Source: Bactrocera neohumeralis
Lineage: Eukaryota; Arthropoda; Insecta; Diptera; Tephritidae
Reading direction: 5' to 3'
Assembly (NCBI RefSeq): GCF_024586455.1
Contig: NC_065923.1
Coordinates: forward strand, 50,910,264 to 50,974,263
Length of the DNA: 64,000 bases
The position numbers were made by a program, and so were the translations under genes. Positions 45,501 through 56,007 of the stretch are shown in pieces; position 1 is the stretch's first letter; every line of letters starts with the position of its first letter. The notes under the pieces were generated by a model. The model ran no database searches and was not told the origin of the DNA. It worked only from the letters and a program-made list of their open reading frames with translations.

Positions 45501-48500
45501 AACGAGAGGGGCATCGACATCAGCCTATTACAGGAGCCTTGGGTTAATGAAGACACCATCAAACAGCAGTAACTATAACATTTTTTACACACGAAACAAA
45601 GGTAAACCTAGGGCATGCATTCTTATCAATAGAAGTATAAATGCATTTCTTTGTCCTAATTACAGCGCAGCAGATATCACAGTGGTAAAGGTGGAACAGA
45701 AGGAAAATCATTTCTTCTTGGTCTCGGCCTACATGGCCCATGGGGAGGACATACCACCGGCACCACTTGCAAGACTAGTAGAGGACAACAGGAAGGAAGA
45801 TGTCCTAATAGGGTGTGATGCAAACGCGAGGCACACTGTATGGGGTAGCTCCAGTATAAACACCAGATGTGAGTCACTCTTACAGTATATTCTGAATAGC
45901 AATCTAAGTATACGCAACAAGGGCGATAAGCCAACCTTTTTTTCCCAAGCTCTAATAGGTTTCGGGGTGGGAGGAAGTGCTGGACCTCACGCTATCAACA
46001 GACATAGACAGTATCGTTGTGAATAACTGGAGAGTACCCGATGAGCGTTCCATGTCGGATCACTCCTGGATACTCTTCAGCATCCGCGAGAAATACCATA
46101 CTCGTCTCAAATATCGGAACCCTAGAAGAACAGTATGGGGAAAAATTTACCAGTATACCAACAAAATCCTTGAAAAGGGAGACAATAAGAGTATTAGTAA
46201 TCCTCAGGAATTAGATTCAGAAGCAGACAAGTTAGAAAAAATCTTAACTACAACTTTCAATAAATCCACACCGTTAACAGTTCTGAAAAAGTCTCTTCCT
46301 TGGTGGAACAGCGAGCTCAAGAATGTGAGAACACAACTAATGAAAATTCTCAATGAGTGTTTTAGAACCAAAATCCGGCAGCCATACAAAGATATTATGA
46401 AAAGATGCAAAAAATCAGTCAGGGAAGCTAAAAACGACTCATGACGATCTTTCTGCACATCGATAGAAAGTTGCAGAGAACCCGCAAGCTGAGTAAATGC
46501 TATCCAAAGATCATACTAATACAACCTCCATTAAGGATGAAGGAAATGATTGGACCTCCTCTGCAAAGGAATCTCTGATGGTACTTAATAAAACGCACTT
46601 CCCCGGGAGATAGCAAACGCCTTTAACTAGGGTTCAACCAGATACTCCGGTAAACACAGCTGATTACCGAGGCCAGATAGTAGACAAAAGCAAAATCAAA
46701 TATGCCATAAATAGTTTCTCACCTTTTAAAGCGGCAAATCCAGACGGGATTATGCCCATAATGCTGCTAAAGCTGGTAAAATAAATGGTTCTAAGGCTTG
46801 AAGATATATACAAAGCTAGAAATCAACTATCTTACATCCCAAGAAGTTGGATAAGAATTAAAGTAGTGTCCCTTCCAAAATCAGACAGAAGAATACATGA
46901 TAATGCCAAGGATTTTAGATCTATAAGCCTTTATGCTGAAGGTACTAGAAAGGCTAATAGACTTACATTTAAGAACAATCATGGAGTATAAGTTATCCAA
47001 GTCCCAACATGCATACATAAAGAGCCGATCAACCGAAACTGCCCTTCACGAGGTGATAAGTGTAATTGAAAAATCACTACACCATGGCAGCATTTCTAGA
47101 CATAGAGGGCGCCTTCAATAAAATAGAAATAAGTGCTATAATTAATTCTCTGACACATGATGGCATAGATGACACTGTGCGCAGATGGATACTATCGATG
47201 CTTGAGGATAGGAAGATTATAGCTTCAAACGGCGCTGCAACACAAACAAGTTATGTGAGTAGAGGGACGCCTCAAGGAGGGGTCCTCTCCCCGCTTCTAT
47301 GGGTTGTAGCGCTGAACGAAATACTACTCCAATTAAACGGTGGAGGAGTGAAAGCAGTAGCATATGCAGACGATATAGTGTTGTTGGTATCAGGCATGTT
47401 TCATTCAACAGTCAGCGAGATTATGGAAAGAGCACTACGAAGGTTAAACCTATGGGCTAAGAACAATGGACTAGGTGTTAACCCTAGCAAAACAGAATTG
47501 ATGCTATTTACAAGCAGAACCAAAATCTCTCTGTTTCAACTTCCGGTACTAAACGGTACAACGCTCTCTCTACCCCGCAGCTAAATACTTGGTGGTGGAG
47601 ATTGACACCAAACTATCCTGGAAAATAAATATATAAATATAGAAAAAATGGCCTACTATACTTGCAAGATAATCGTCAGCAAGAATTGGAGCCTCAAACC
47701 TAGTATAATCATGTGAATGTATACGGCTGTCATAACACAATATAACATTAGAAAATTTAATGGAATACAAAGAGCAGCATGTGCAGGTGCTACTGGTGCT
47801 ATCAAGTCATGTCCGACTGACGCGCTCAATGTGGTCCTGCATCAACTACCTATAGACATCTTTATTTACAAAACTGCAGCATTCTCAGCTATAAGAATAA
47901 AAGAATTGGGTGGTTGGAATCAGCATATCTATGGACATAGTGGAATCCTAAACAAGCTCAACATTAAAAATCAGACGACATTCTACCAAAGAGTGCTTCA
48001 ATAGAAACTTCCAGGTGAGGATACCCTCTAGACGAGAATGGACAAAAGGCTCAATAGGAGAGGAAGATACCATCTCAGTTTATACCGACGGGTCCAAAAT
48101 GGGCTGCGGATTAGGCACGGGGGTATTTTCCGTTGATCTAGACATTTCTCTCTCTATCCGTCTACCGAACTCGACTAGCATCTTCCAAGCGGAAGTACTG
48201 GGCATAGAAAAGCCTGCGAATTTCTATTGGAAAACCACGAGACTATACGTAAAGCAGCAATATTTTCGTATAGCCAGGCGGCGCTGCTGGCCTTGTCTTT
48301 GTCCATGACATATTCCAGCATAGTCCACAATTGCAAGCTAAATAAAAGACAGGCTTCAACTAGACTTGATCTGGCTTTCCGGCCACAGGAACATTTTCGG
48401 CAACGAAAAAGCAGACGACTTGGCAAAGGCAGGAGCTTTCCTTAACGAATCCGAGGCGGAGCTAACACCAAGCCCGCTAGGATCGAACAAAGGAAAAATC

Positions 48501-49345
48501 AATAGACAATTTCACCAAGTTGCAAATAACTGATGGGGAAACATAACAAAATGCAAACCTAAACAATTATGGGCAACATATGACAAGAAAGAACTTATTA
48601 AATAGGTCTAGGAAAAGAGTAACAGCTACCATAATAGGGCACTGGCCATTTGGAGAACATGCATCCAAAATGGGTATGCCCTACAACAACATCTGCCGAG
48701 GCTGGGCAATAGCATAGAACAAGGACACAATTTCCCACTTTCCTTGTGAATGCCCAGCCCTACTATAGATCCGACACAGAGCACTTGGAATCCATTTAGC
48801 ACCAAACCTTTAATGGATTTCTACTAAAAGCATATCAGACTTAAGTAGCTTCATCGAAACCTCAAAATAGTATGAAAGAGAAGATGAAACAGTGATAACA
48901 GATACAGAAGGTCTACGAATAGTGCATCAAAATGGCACAGCAAGTGCTAATTGAGCCCGAAAGAAAGAAAGTCTTAGTAAACGTTTATTATATATATATG
49001 TATATGTATGTGAATACCTGGTTTCCTGTTTAGCAATATTTTGCGTCTTCTTATTATCCTGTTTCGCCACAGATTGGTTTACGTTCTCCGAGTTTTGAGT
49101 AATTGCCTTTTCATATTGCTTATTGAAAACACCTGATAGCAATGCTTCCCATTTTTCTTTAGAAGTACCCGTAAAGAAATCAGTTTTCCTTCGCAAGAAG
49201 CTCGCAATTGTATCTAAAAACTGCAAAAACACATTTATAGTTTATATAAAAAATCGATTATATGTCAAACCTGAGGAATTCCATCCGTGTGCTTTTCGGC
49301 TATTGCTAAAAGCAATCCATCAAATTTTTCATCCTCTATATTCAT
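39503..49345 (-). CDS. nudC: NudC homologue (dynein/Hsp90 co-chaperone), 6 exons
   Basis: NudC is a cytosolic co-chaperone that stabilises LIS1 and dynein components and acts in nuclear movement and cytokinesis. Exons 49271-49345, 49018-49220, 42396-42552, 40561-40755, 39613-39815 and 39503-39554 join in frame to 294 codons plus stop. The N-terminal domain has FLRRKTDFF; the linker is charged; KLKPNLGNG and YSWTQTLQEVEVKIPL open the CS domain, which ends VLITLEKINKMNWW; then NPEPSKLSDLDGETRS, MMYDQRQKEMGLPTS and the C-terminal HPEMDFS follow. These are nearly invariant in NudC. The linker between the N-terminal and CS domains is shorter than in human NUDC (331 aa). The 6.5 kb intron 2 holds a LOA/I-type element and a MITE; intron 1 is 50 bp. 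Confidence 0.9.
39613..39815 (-). CDS. nudC: nudC exon 5
   Basis: The acceptor TTTTTAG gives INKMNWWDRLVATDQP, then NPEPSKLSDLD and MVYDQRQ-type residues (here MMYDQRQKEMGLPTS). It ends phase 2 before GTAAAT. Nearly every residue in the KLSDLD and MMYDQRQK blocks is the family consensus. Confidence 0.9.
39816..40560. other. nudC intron 4, no element recognised
   Basis: A+T-rich, with a local G+C-rich patch near 40190-40260. No coding signal was recognised. Confidence 0.45.
40561..40755 (-). CDS. nudC: nudC exon 4: CS domain
   Basis: This exon reads VKIPLKTSSNLRARDIDV, then SIKVGLKNQEPVINGKL, SVWVLQD and LITLEK. It is a complete p23/CS beta-sandwich core, phase 0 at both ends, with acceptor ATGTTACAG and donor GTACAA. 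Confidence 0.9.
40880..41115. repeat. Tc1-like terminal sequence, two direct copies
   Basis: GTCATGGTCACGCAAATAGC at 40893 and CTTGGTCACACAAATAGCAC at 41082 are direct copies of a Tc1-like end motif. Tc1 relatives can carry direct repeats within each end. No transposase follows. It lies in nudC intron 3. Confidence 0.4.
41602..42296 (+). mobile_element. DINE-1/INE-1-like element (695 bp)
   Basis: It opens with the foldback TATACCCTGAACAGGGTATA and continues CACCCAGAAGGAATCGTCGG, ACCCTATAAAGTATATATAT, GATCAG and a GTCTGTCTGTCCGTCTG microsatellite. It closes with AAGGGTAT (inverse of the start), a hairpin CTTCGGTGCAATCGAAG and the end TTTCTTG. That layout is the one known for DINE-1/INE-1 (Helentron-like) repeats of flies. 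It is in nudC intron 3. Confidence 0.75.
41890..42225 (+). repeat. 154-bp tandem repeat inside the DINE-1-like element
   Basis: CATATAGCTGCCATACAAAC occurs at 41890, 42044 and 42198, so the period is 154. The first two units are full and close to identical; the third is cut after about 30 bases. Confidence 0.85.
42396..42552 (-). CDS. nudC: nudC exon 3: acidic linker and start of CS domain
   Basis: The acceptor CTATTTTAG gives IEEIVPKEE, an acidic stretch, then KLKPNLGNG and WTQTLQEVE before GTATGT. KLKPNxGNG and YxWTQTL are hallmark NudC residues just ahead of the CS fold. Confidence 0.88.
42745..43451. mobile_element. Kolobok-like MITE flanked by TTAA (707 bp)
   Basis: The ends GGGGCTATACCAGTGTGAC and their exact inverse (19 bases, near-perfect beyond) are flanked by TTAA at 42741-42744 and 43452-43455. 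An inner inverted pair (about 43013-43036 and 43148-43171, around GACTACGATCTTT) adds a second foldback. It has no coding frame. It shares CGCGTTTTTCTCGAAAC with 11035-11761. It is in nudC intron 2. Confidence 0.75.
43456..44464. other. nudC intron 2, nothing recognised
   Basis: A short open frame at 43909-44115 has no family that I recognise. The stretch from 44638 begins CAGTGTCGAACGGAAAAAAA, a possible Tc1-like end without a partner. Confidence 0.35.
44465..44560 (-). repeat. Jockey-family 3' end tag, antisense
   Basis: The reverse strand reads GTCAACTCGCCAAAATTCTG and then CCGCTACAAAAACAACAAC, as after the Jockey RT at 30.2 kb. Only this end is present. Confidence 0.5.
44960..45143. repeat. 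Inverted repeat with 25-base arms
   Basis: AGTATACCATCCCACGATTT near 44964 and AAATCGTGGGATGGTATACT near 45121 are exact inverses, about 135 bases apart. The size and shape suggest a small foldback element. Confidence 0.6.
45260..48965 (+). mobile_element. LOA/I-type non-LTR retrotransposon, longest copy
   Basis: In order: an APE endonuclease start (LRCVQTNLQHSK, LLQEPW), IGCDANARHTVWGSS and MSDHSWILF of its second half; the pre-RT linker LPWWNSELK; RT with FLDIEGAFNKI, SRGTPQGGVLSPLLW and AYADDIVLLV (YADD at 47363-47374); then RNase H with VYTDGSKMGCG (48081 on) and AEVLGIEKP. It ends GTGCTAATTGAGCCC followed by GAAAGAAAGAAAG. At least seven frameshifts or stops break one long ORF. No ORF1 was seen. 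It sits antisense in nudC intron 2. Confidence 0.85.
47066..47584 (+). pseudogene. RT palm segment of the LOA/I-type element
   Basis: This is the best preserved stretch of the element, open for 172 codons with the catalytic residues intact: first Asp in AFLDIEGAF, then GTPQGGVLSPLLW, then AYADDIVLL. It cannot act alone, because the N-terminal fingers and RNase H are in other frames. Confidence 0.8.
49018..49220 (-). CDS. nudC: nudC exon 2
   Basis: The acceptor TTTGCAG opens onto FLDTIASFLRRKTDFFTG, the NudC N-terminal signature, then a Gln/Asn/Lys-rich linker ending KQET plus two bases before GTATTC. The linker lacks the long Arg/Lys/Glu coiled coil that I expect from other NudC proteins. 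Confidence 0.82.
49271..49345 (-). CDS. nudC: nudC exon 1
   Basis: This exon has 25 codons from an ATG with A at -3: MNIEDEKFDGLLLAIAEKH and so on to GIPQ, phase 0, donor GTTTGA. FDGxLLAxAxxH is the conserved NudC N-terminus. The next intron is 50 bp (49221-49270). Confidence 0.85.
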
Positions 49346-49516
49346 TTTTAATTACCTTCGGCAAACTTTTTTAAAATAATATGGGGCCAATCTAGATATC
49401 GACTTCTAACTATCGAGAGCGATATCTTTGAATTTAAAAAGACTGTGTTCACACCATGGTACAAGGTTTACGAAGGTTCACACAGTTAAAACACGATAAC
49501 GTTTATTTTTTTTGCA

Positions 49517-49585
49517 GCGTGGCACTAATTGGAGATTCCAAGCGAAGCAAAATCCTTCTCCACTTGAATCTTTCGGCACAATTTC
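49517..49585 (-). mobile_element. RTE-type retroelement, tiny 3' piece
   Basis: CAGCGTGGCACTAATTGGAG and AAATCCTTCTCCACTTGAAT match the antisense 3' end as at 17620-17680 with several changes. It lies just upstream of the nudC start. Confidence 0.55.
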
Positions 49586-49589
49586 GATT

Positions 49590-50049
49590 TCTTTGGCGCC
49601 GCGAACTGGAGGTACCTTTGGAAAGAAGGTTAGTTTACGAGATATTCGATTATAAAGTTCAAAAATTCTATAATTTCCAACATTTCAACAACTATTTCAC
49701 TACATTTAACACACTTTATGCACATTTTTCACTTCAAATTCATTTAATTAAACTGTAAACATTTAAACAAATTCGCAATTTACACTTTTTGTGGGTTTTA
49801 TAAGTAAGAAAACCACATTTTAAAAACTTCTTTCACACTAGCAGTGAGCATCATTTATGTGTTAACAATTATGAGGAGATGGAGCGCTGCCATATGATAA
49901 TAAGCAAATATGAGCAATTCCCTGAAATTTCTGTTTTTCGCAATAATTCCTCTTTCTTTATTTAGGAATCTTAATTCTAATAAAAACAAGTGTATATAAA
50001 TTATATTTGAAATTAAGATAAGTATAAACAACCTTTCCACGCATATGGA
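49590..50049. other. A+T-rich region, nothing recognised
   Basis: Lies upstream of nudC between two RTE pieces; no coding signal. Confidence 0.4.
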
Positions 50050-50655
50050 TATTTTCTTCTACACATAACCATATTTCGGGCCCCTGCGAAGTCGGTCAGC
50101 CTCAACCCATTGGGGAATGTTTCGTCGTGGAGGCTGAATTTACCGATCGTAGTGCCAAAGATACCCTGGCGTTAAAGTCGCCAAGCACGATTTTGACATC
50201 GTGGCGGGGGCAGCTCTCATAAGCGCGCTCCAAGCGCTAATAGAAGGCATCTTTGGTCACATCGTCCTTCTCTTCCGTCGGGGCGTGGGCGCAAATCAGC
50301 GATATGTTGAAGAACCTCGCTTTGATGCGGATTGTGGCTAGACGTTCATTCACCGCAGTGAATGACAGTACTCGGCGACGGAGTCTCCTCCCACCACCAA
50401 TCCCACACCAAACTTACGCTCCTTTATATGGCCACTGTAGTAAATGCCACAAGGACCTACTCGTCTCTGTCCTTGCCCCGTCCATCGCATTTCTTGGACG
50501 GCGATGATGTCAGCCTTCACTCTAACGAGGACATCAACCAGCTGGGCAGCGGCACCTTCCCAATTAAGGGACCGGGCATTCCAGGTGCATGCCCTCAATT
50601 CGTAGTCCTTATTTGGTTTGCCATGGTCGTCATCAAAAGCTGGGTCACTCAACCG
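50050..50655 (-). mobile_element. RTE-type retroelement, endonuclease 5' half
   Basis: The minus strand is open from 50664: DYELRACTWNARSLNWEGAA, VKADIIAVQEMRWTGQGQ and KFGVGLVVGG, the catalytic N-terminal half of the APE endonuclease (N of CTWN, E of QEMRW). Broken frames continue left to the SLHDETFPN block. It joins a sense 3' piece at 50656. Confidence 0.82.
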
Positions 50656-50700
50656 AGGCTTCACTCCGTTGGAAGAACCAGGTGGAGAAGGACCTGGCTA
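50656..50700 (+). mobile_element. RTE-type retroelement, short sense 3' piece at inversion junction
   Basis: TTCACTCCGTTGGAAGAACC and GGTGGAGAAGGACCTGGCT are the sense C-terminal region (LRWKDQVEKDLA), fused directly to the antisense 5' end at 50655. Confidence 0.65.
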
Positions 50701-50929
50701 CGCATTTGTAAATTAATAAATTAAGCCAAAAATTACAAAATATAAGTGGATAAGAAATTATTTCAATGTTTAAAGGAAATATTTAAATATACAAAGTGAA
50801 AAATGTTAAAACATTTAGTGAAACATTGAGAAATGGCATGTGTTATTAATACAAATTTTTGAATTTTTAATCGGAAATATTTTAAAAAATATAAGTGTTA
50901 GCAAGATTATTTATGCCGAAATTCCTTTT

Positions 50930-52765
50930 TTTCCCACCGCCAAAGTAATCGAAATCGTGCCGGTCTTTCCAACGGAGTGGAGGTTTTCGTTTTCCCTCTG
51001 CGTCGAATACTTTCAGAGTTGGAGTGTTCTCGTTCATACGCACGACATGACCTAGCCAGCGCAACTCATGTTTCTTAATTCGCTGAACTATGCCATAATA
51101 ATTTAAATCTTTCGCAGAACCTTTCTATCGAAAACTCATCAGATATTGTCAACGTTCATGCCTCTGCACCATATAGCAGGACGGGAATAATGAGTGACTT
51201 ATACAGTTTGTGTTCTTTGAGAAACGAATGGCCTACTGAGTCCAAAGTAGCACCTGTTGGCAAGAGTTATTCTGCGTAGGATTTTGAAGCTGAAATTGTT
51301 GTGCTGTTAATGCTGGTTCCAAGATAGACGAAATTATCTACAACGTCGAAGTTGTGACTGTCAACAGTGACATGGAAGCCTAGTTGCGAGTGCGACGACT
51401 GTTCGTTTGATGACAGAAGATATTTCGTCTTGCCCTCGTTCACTGCCAGACCCTTATCCAGTCTGGAGAAAGCAGAACAAACGGCGCGTCTGTTGAGGCC
51501 AATGATATCAATATCATCGGCATACGCCAGAGTGTACAGCTTTCTTATAAAATATTGTACCTGCTCGATTAAGTTCTGCAGCTCCAATTATTTTCTCCAG
51601 CAGCAGATTGAAGAAGTTGCACGATAGGGTGTCGCCGTGTCTGAAACCTCGTTTGGTATCGAACGGCTCGAAGAGGTCCTTCCCCATCCTGACGGAGCTT
51701 TTGGTGTTGCACAATGTCAGTTTACACAGCCGTATTAGTTTTGAGAGAATATAAAAATCAGACATCGCGGCATAAAGGCAGCTCCTTTTCGTGCGGTCAA
51801 AAGCAGCTTTGAAATCGACAACCCTTTTCATGGGTTCTTTCCAAGATTTGTCAAGATTAAACCACACTTATAAGGTCCAATCAGTTTATTGGCGGTAGGC
51901 TATAATCTTTCACAGAATATGCTCGATAGAACCTTATATGTGATATCTCGGACACTTATCCCGCGGTAGTAGGAGCAGTTTGTTGGGTCTCCATTTTTGT
52001 GAAATGGGCAGAGCACACTTTAATTCCAAAAAAACTGATACATGATCCTTATCAGTTCTTTTTCGTCGTGTTTGAATAGCTGGGCCGGCAGTCCGTCGGC
52101 TCCCGCAGCTTTTTGTTCATCAGACGGGTAATTGCTGTTCGAACTTCTTCATGGCCGGGCAATGAAACGTCTGCTCCATAGTTTTAGTATGCTCTGGGTA
52201 TCACCCTTGGGTGTTCTACAAGAGTATGCTCCGGTCTTGAAACCTTCTGTTTGTCGCCACATCTTTTTGTAGAATTTTCGAGCATTTCCCCTGTCGGCCA
52301 ACTTATCTATCTCTATGCATTCACGCATTTCGGCCTCTGTTTTTTGTCCGCAAATGCGTCCCTCTTCAACTCTTGGTATTTATCTCACCCCGCACATGTT
52401 GTGGTCGATTGTAACGTTGCGAGATAGGCAGTCTGTTTTCTCCCAACTGTGACACAGACCTCCTGATCGTATCATCTGTTCTTTTGCATTTTGCAAAAAC
52501 CAATGATTTCGTTTGCAGCTGTATGTAAGGAGCTTAAAATGTCGTCCACAGTTTCCTTTTACCGAGTTTTTGGCGAATGCTTTCGGAGAGCAGGAGTGCA
52601 AGTAGGGAAAATCATTCGGTTATATGGTGTGATTGCAGCTTCTCGACATTGAACCTTCCCAGTGTTTGTTGGCGTGCGTTTTTTACTGCACAGAGGTGGG
52701 TGCGTATCGTGGATGCAACAAGATAGTGGTCCGAGTCGATGTTAGGGCATCGGAGCATACGCACG
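50930..52765 (-). mobile_element. RTE-type retroelement copy, linker-RT-C-terminus
   Basis: Right to left on the minus strand: the pre-RT linker (near 52600-52400), the RT start, VDFKAAFDRTKRSCLYAAMS, FDTKRGFRHGDTLSCNFFNL, AYADDIDIIGLNRRAVCSAF (YADD near 51525), HVTVDSHNFDVVDNFVYLGT, and RWLGHVVRMNENTPTLKVF. Several deletions and frameshifts break it. It is the antisense copy with the most complete RT core. Confidence 0.85.
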
Positions 52766-52779
52766 TTAAAAACAGTGGA

Positions 52780-53000
52780 ATCTTTCCCCATTGAGTTTGA
52801 AGTTTATTTGTTTTTTCTTTACAAAAGTAGGCAACCTCGAAATGGATCACCCATTAGTATTCCGAAACATTCAACTTCACTTGGAGTCATTTGGATGAGT
52901 GGTGTTCCGGGTTTCAATAATGTTTCTCCGGTTTTTCTGAATTCTTTGTTGTTAATAGTTATAGATTCGTTTGAATAGTGACAATAGTATGTTTATTTTA
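52780..53000 (-). other. Possible coding trace, unassigned
   Basis: The minus strand from 52978 is open for about 50 codons (TINNKEFRKTG, then LIQMTPSEVECFGILMGD). It looks like protein sequence, not noise, and may be a gypsy-type retroelement remnant. I do not recognise it. Confidence 0.3.
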
Positions 53001-53410
53001 CATGATGGGTTAAACTGCTTTGTATTAGACTGAATTTGTTAAGTAGGGTTAAGCCGTTGTCTCTTCACTTTTCGGAATGTGGTCTGCATTACTGAAGTCA
53101 TGTAAGAAGCTTCTTGTAGTTTGCTGAGGTTTACTCCTCGTGTCCAGGGTTCATTACAATAAATTTGTAAACTGTGGGACTCTCTGTGAATCGTAATTGA
53201 TTTAATTTTTTGTAATAACTTTACTTATATTTACAACAGCGTTGTAGTGTCGTCACCGGAGGATAGTGCTGTGAAAGAGAAACGGTTTAACGTGGCTCTT
53301 TAGTGCAGTAACGTTTTTAGCTCTGCCGCGCTCTGGGGTGCTAAGCGAAGTTTTGCTCCTCTCTGGATATATACTGCGGCTGCAATGTGCGACGACCCTT
53401 CAAGCGTTGA

Positions 53411-53590
53411 CGCTCGTGTTTCTGCCGGCGCCCGTGTAAGCTTCGACAACGGTATTCTGCTGCGTAGTTTGGCGCTCGTGTAAGCTTCGATGACGATGTC
53501 CTGCTAAGTGCGTTGGCGCTCGTGTGTTACGACGACGACACTCGACTGTTTCTGCCGGCGCTCGTGTAGGTTTCGATGACGATGTACCGA
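53411..53590 (+). repeat. G+C-rich imperfect tandem repeat
   Basis: The core GGCGCTCGTGT(A/G) occurs four times (one as GGCGCCCGTGT), three of them followed by AGCTTCGA- or GTTTCGATGACGATGT-like sequence, at spacings of roughly 35-50 bases. It is unusually G+C-rich for this window. Confidence 0.6.
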
Positions 53591-53724
53591 CGATGTTATG
53601 GTCAGTTTTGTGCAGAACTTCCTCAGATGCTTTGTTTGTAAAGCATCTCAGAATTCATAAACTCGGAACTTTTGTGGTAATAGTTGCAGAATTAGAAGAC
53701 TTCTCGTTATCTACAATACTGTGG

Positions 53725-54990
53725 GACGACATTTTAAGCTCCTTATGTACAGCTGCAAACGAAAATATTGGTTTTCGGCCTACCTCGCAACGTTACGATC
53801 GACCACAACATGTGCGGGATGGGATAGATACCGAGAGTTGAAGAGGAAAGCGAGACGCATTTGTAGACAAAAAAGAGAGAGGCCGAAATTCGTGAGTAAG
53901 AAGGGCTTGACAAGCTGGTCGACAAAGGTTAATGCTCGAAAATTCTACGAAAATATGCGGCGGCTAACAGATGGTTTCATTACCGGAGCATACTAAAATG
54001 TGTGAAAGTGTGAAAGAATTCTCCAACCTGCTGAATGGCAGTGAAACCTTAAAACCACGAGCTGGTGAACACGATTCCCCAATCTATGACGGTGGAGGGA
54101 ACGTTCCATTGCCCGACCATGAATAAGTTCGAATAGCAGTTACCTATCTGAAGAACAATAAAGCTCCGGGAGCCGATGGATTACCGACCGGGCTATTCAA
54201 ATAAAGGGGAAGAACTAATAAGGAGCCTGCATCAACTTCCTAATAGAATATGATCGGACGAAAGCATGCCCGACGATTGAAATTTAAGTGCGCCAAACTC
54301 TGTGGGATGAGCCTCCTCAAGATTGCATATTAGGGTTTATCGAGCGAACTGTTTGAAGGACCGAAGCCCACTGTCAAAAAATTTATTGATCAGTGTGGCT
54401 TTAGACCAGCAAAATCTACAATCGACTAGATATTCACCACTTCATCGATTTTAAGCCGCCTTTGACAACACAAAGAGGAACTGCCTTGAAGCCGCTATGT
54501 ATGTACTTCGTATCCCCGCAAAGCTAACGTTGATGTTGAGCTATATCGAAAGCTCTGTCAGGTTCGGGAAGGACCTCTCCGTGCCGTTCGATACCAAACG
54601 AGGTTCCAGACAAGGCGTGTGATTTCTTCAATTTATTGCTGGAGAAAAAAATACAAGCTGCAAAGCTAAACACAGAAGACATAATCTTCTATAAGAGTAA
54701 ACAGCTGCTGGCGTACGCCGATGATATTAATATCGTAGCCTCAACAACCGCGCCGTTAGTTCTGCTTTCTTCAGACTGGAGAAACTATTTGATGCAGTAC
54801 GCGCTGGGGGAAGCAGAGGAAAAGAAAGACATCCAATCCGTTGAAGAGATCAGGTGTAAAAAGACCTGTCTGCACTTGGTATCTTGAATTGGCGCCAAAT
54901 TACGAAAAGAAGAAACGGCTGGCGCGCGGTTGATAAGTCGGCTATAACGGCGTAAGTGGTATCTACGCTAGTAAAGAAGAAGGAGAAGAA
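53725..54990 (+). mobile_element. RTE-type retroelement copy, internally deleted
   Basis: It starts in the pre-RT linker (YLATLRSTTTCAGWDRYREL, ARKFYENMRRLTDGF) and passes APGADGLPTGLFK, FRPAKSTID and LAYADDINIVASTTAP (YADD near 54715). It then jumps into the C-terminal DAVxAGGSRG region out of frame. It ends CTACGCTAGTAAAGAAGAAG with the GAA tail. Many stops. Confidence 0.82.
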
Positions 54991-54994
54991 GAAT

Positions 54995-56007
54995 GCCTTA
55001 ACAAATTTTCAGTCGAAGATTATTAGATGTTATTTTGTATATATCTAGATAATTTACGTTTTCATTTACACCAACAACTGTAACGATTGATTTAAAATAC
55101 CTATGTACATCTGATAGACTGACAACAATTATTGTATTTGGAAATTAATTTCGTTAACATCTACATTTTTGGAGGCTAATGTAGTATTTAGTTGCAGTTT
55201 TATTCTAAAATTCCCAATATCTAGCAATTATATTATTTATGAGGGAGAACGATTGCTTAAACATACTGTGTTTTCGGCAATCAACAAACAGTGGTAAAAC
55301 AATACTTCCTAATAGAATATGATCGGAAACTTCGTCATTGACACTTAAATATTGCATCGTTTTGCACAATGATTCGAGAATTGTGAGCCATTATCAAATT
55401 ATAATTGAACACTGTAGCAGTCCCGTCATTTTTTATGTTAGATGTTGCGTTTGTTTGTTATGAATACCTGTGCATCGTTCGCCCATAATCTAGCAAAGTA
55501 GTCGAAATACCTTTACGATGTAACTGTCTAAAAACAACGGCTTTGTCCAGTAGCAACAATCAGTATAGTCCGTGTATATGAAAATTACTGTAGTGTTGCT
55601 TTTGATTTGAAATATTATTTATATATACACATATATATGAATTCAAGTTTAATATAAAGTGATATGTCCGTCCCCTGGTTCTAAGCTACTTCCCCACCAA
55701 ACCGGTTCAGCCGTTCTTGAGCTATAAATAGTGTAACCAACATGACTTTCTTTTATAGATTGACTTTGAATAGAGTATTCTTGTTGTTTTCTTAATATTT
55801 GATTTAGATCATCATCAGAATATGTTAGTCAAAAAACGCTATGTCAATTAAATGAAGGGAATGGAATTGAAAACTTAACATATACTCAGGAGGATATTCT
55901 TTGTAAATAGAAATTTGGTTTTTAAAGCAGTTTCCATCTTTTTATCGCTTTCAGCCTTTCCAATTACAAACATATGTGAGCGGTTCTTGATCTTTATATG
56001 TACATTT
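54995..56007. other. Intergenic, nothing firmly recognised
   Basis: CCCACCAAACCGGTTCAGCC near 55690 looks like part of a dispersed repeat, but I cannot place it. Confidence 0.35.
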
